A stretch of 22,385 bases of DNA from Pyrobaculum sp. (GTDB lineage: Archaea; Thermoproteota; Thermoprotei; Thermoproteales; Thermoproteaceae), in contig JAJHQT010000004.1 in NCBI GenBank assembly GCA_020833205.1, positions 1 to 22,385 on the forward strand. The letters run 5' to 3'. Position numbers and translations under genes: made by a program. Below are positions 22,199 through 22,385 of the stretch, piece by piece (positions within the stretch are counted from its first letter, which is position 1; each line of letters begins with the position of its first letter). A model generated the notes under the pieces. It was given only the letters and a program-made list of their open reading frames with translations, was not told the DNA's origin and searched no databases.

Positions 22199-22385
22199 GT
22201 GCGGCTTTTTAAACTGCTCGGCGTAGAGGCCGAGGCGAGGGGCACGCAGAGTATCGAGGCGCACACAGACCAGGCGGTTGCCGGACGCGAAGAGCTGAGA
22301 AAAACGTTAATGATGGTTTTAGAGGCCGGCGGCGTTTATAGGGGCGTTAACGAGCGGAAAGCCGGCGGCAGTAGGAGGCGTAAAC
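22199..22385 (+). pseudogene. Open frame resembling the N-terminal part of a paREP2 protein (runs off the window)
   Basis: From GTG 22199 the plus strand is open to the window end (62 codons). It reads RLFKLLGVEAEARGTQSIEA, HTDQAVAGREELRKTLMMVL and GVYRGVNERKAGG. The AVAGREELRK and ERKAGG patterns recall the part of paREP2 proteins that precedes the RWLEKLE motif seen in the pseudogene at 7855-8761. The frame begins 40 nt from the hairpin, so the true N-terminus may have been replaced by the insertion element. Whether the gene is intact beyond the window is unknown, and no clear promoter is seen. Confidence 0.35.

Noticed and set aside
21791..22264. A 157-codon minus-strand frame taken as one protein.
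   Set aside because: Its upper third runs through the GC hairpin and is antisense to the paREP2-like plus frame; the TATA-supported GTG at 22096 gives a shorter and more sensible start.
1..22385. CRISPR arrays, tRNA or rRNA genes.
   Set aside because: No regularly spaced direct repeats and no tRNA T-loop/acceptor pattern or rRNA-like sequence were seen on either strand.

Overview
The window looks like a chromosomal segment of a hyperthermophilic crenarchaeon of the Thermoproteales, most probably Pyrobaculum. The evidence is a eukaryote-like and archaeal gene set (topoisomerase VI A and B, Alba, primase large subunit PriL, a Clp1/Grc3-type RNA kinase, an AGOG-type 8-oxoguanine glycosylase, a NurA nuclease), a decayed gene of the Pyrobaculum paREP2b repeat family, frequent GTG starts, and TATA boxes centred about 22-27 nt upstream of many start codons, as expected for leaderless mRNAs. 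The species cannot be fixed from the sequence alone.

Layout. 1-1480 (minus): an aminotransferase translationally coupled to an MTH1-like Nudix hydrolase that runs off the left edge. 1568-1711 (plus): a 47-residue ORF with its own TATA box. 1703-5813 (minus): a tight three-gene operon of a large P-loop ATPase, an unknown 171-residue protein and a NurA-type nuclease; this is the best candidate here for an undescribed system. 5898-7852 (plus): a RimI-like acetyltransferase, a compact MinD/CooC-like ATPase and a metallophosphoesterase. 7855-8761 (minus): a paREP2b pseudogene. 8981-10255 (minus): the Clp1/Grc3-like kinase, divergent from 10330-12313 (plus), a MoxR ATPase plus VWA protein pair. 12341-14144 (plus): PriL overlapping the AGOG glycosylase. 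14071-17119 (minus): an operon with a UbiD-like decarboxylase, both subunits of phosphomevalonate dehydratase (aconitase X) and a small possible winged-helix protein. 17151-17429 (minus): Alba. 17460-17880: degenerate sequence with coding remnants. 17908-20719 (plus): topoisomerase VI B then A, each with its own TATA box. 20790-21794 (plus): an AbrB-PhoU regulator. 21791-22385: a mosaic of a probable truncated TnpB, a GC-rich hairpin and a fragment resembling paREP2.

How the genes work together. The decarboxylase and dehydratase genes match the archaeal modified mevalonate pathway, turning 5-phosphomevalonate into isopentenyl phosphate for membrane lipids. Topo VI, Alba, PriL, AGOG, NurA and the Nudix protein are genome-maintenance functions spread over separate transcription units. 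MoxR-VWA is likely a chaperone-like remodelling pair. Gene functions come from motif reading without database searches.
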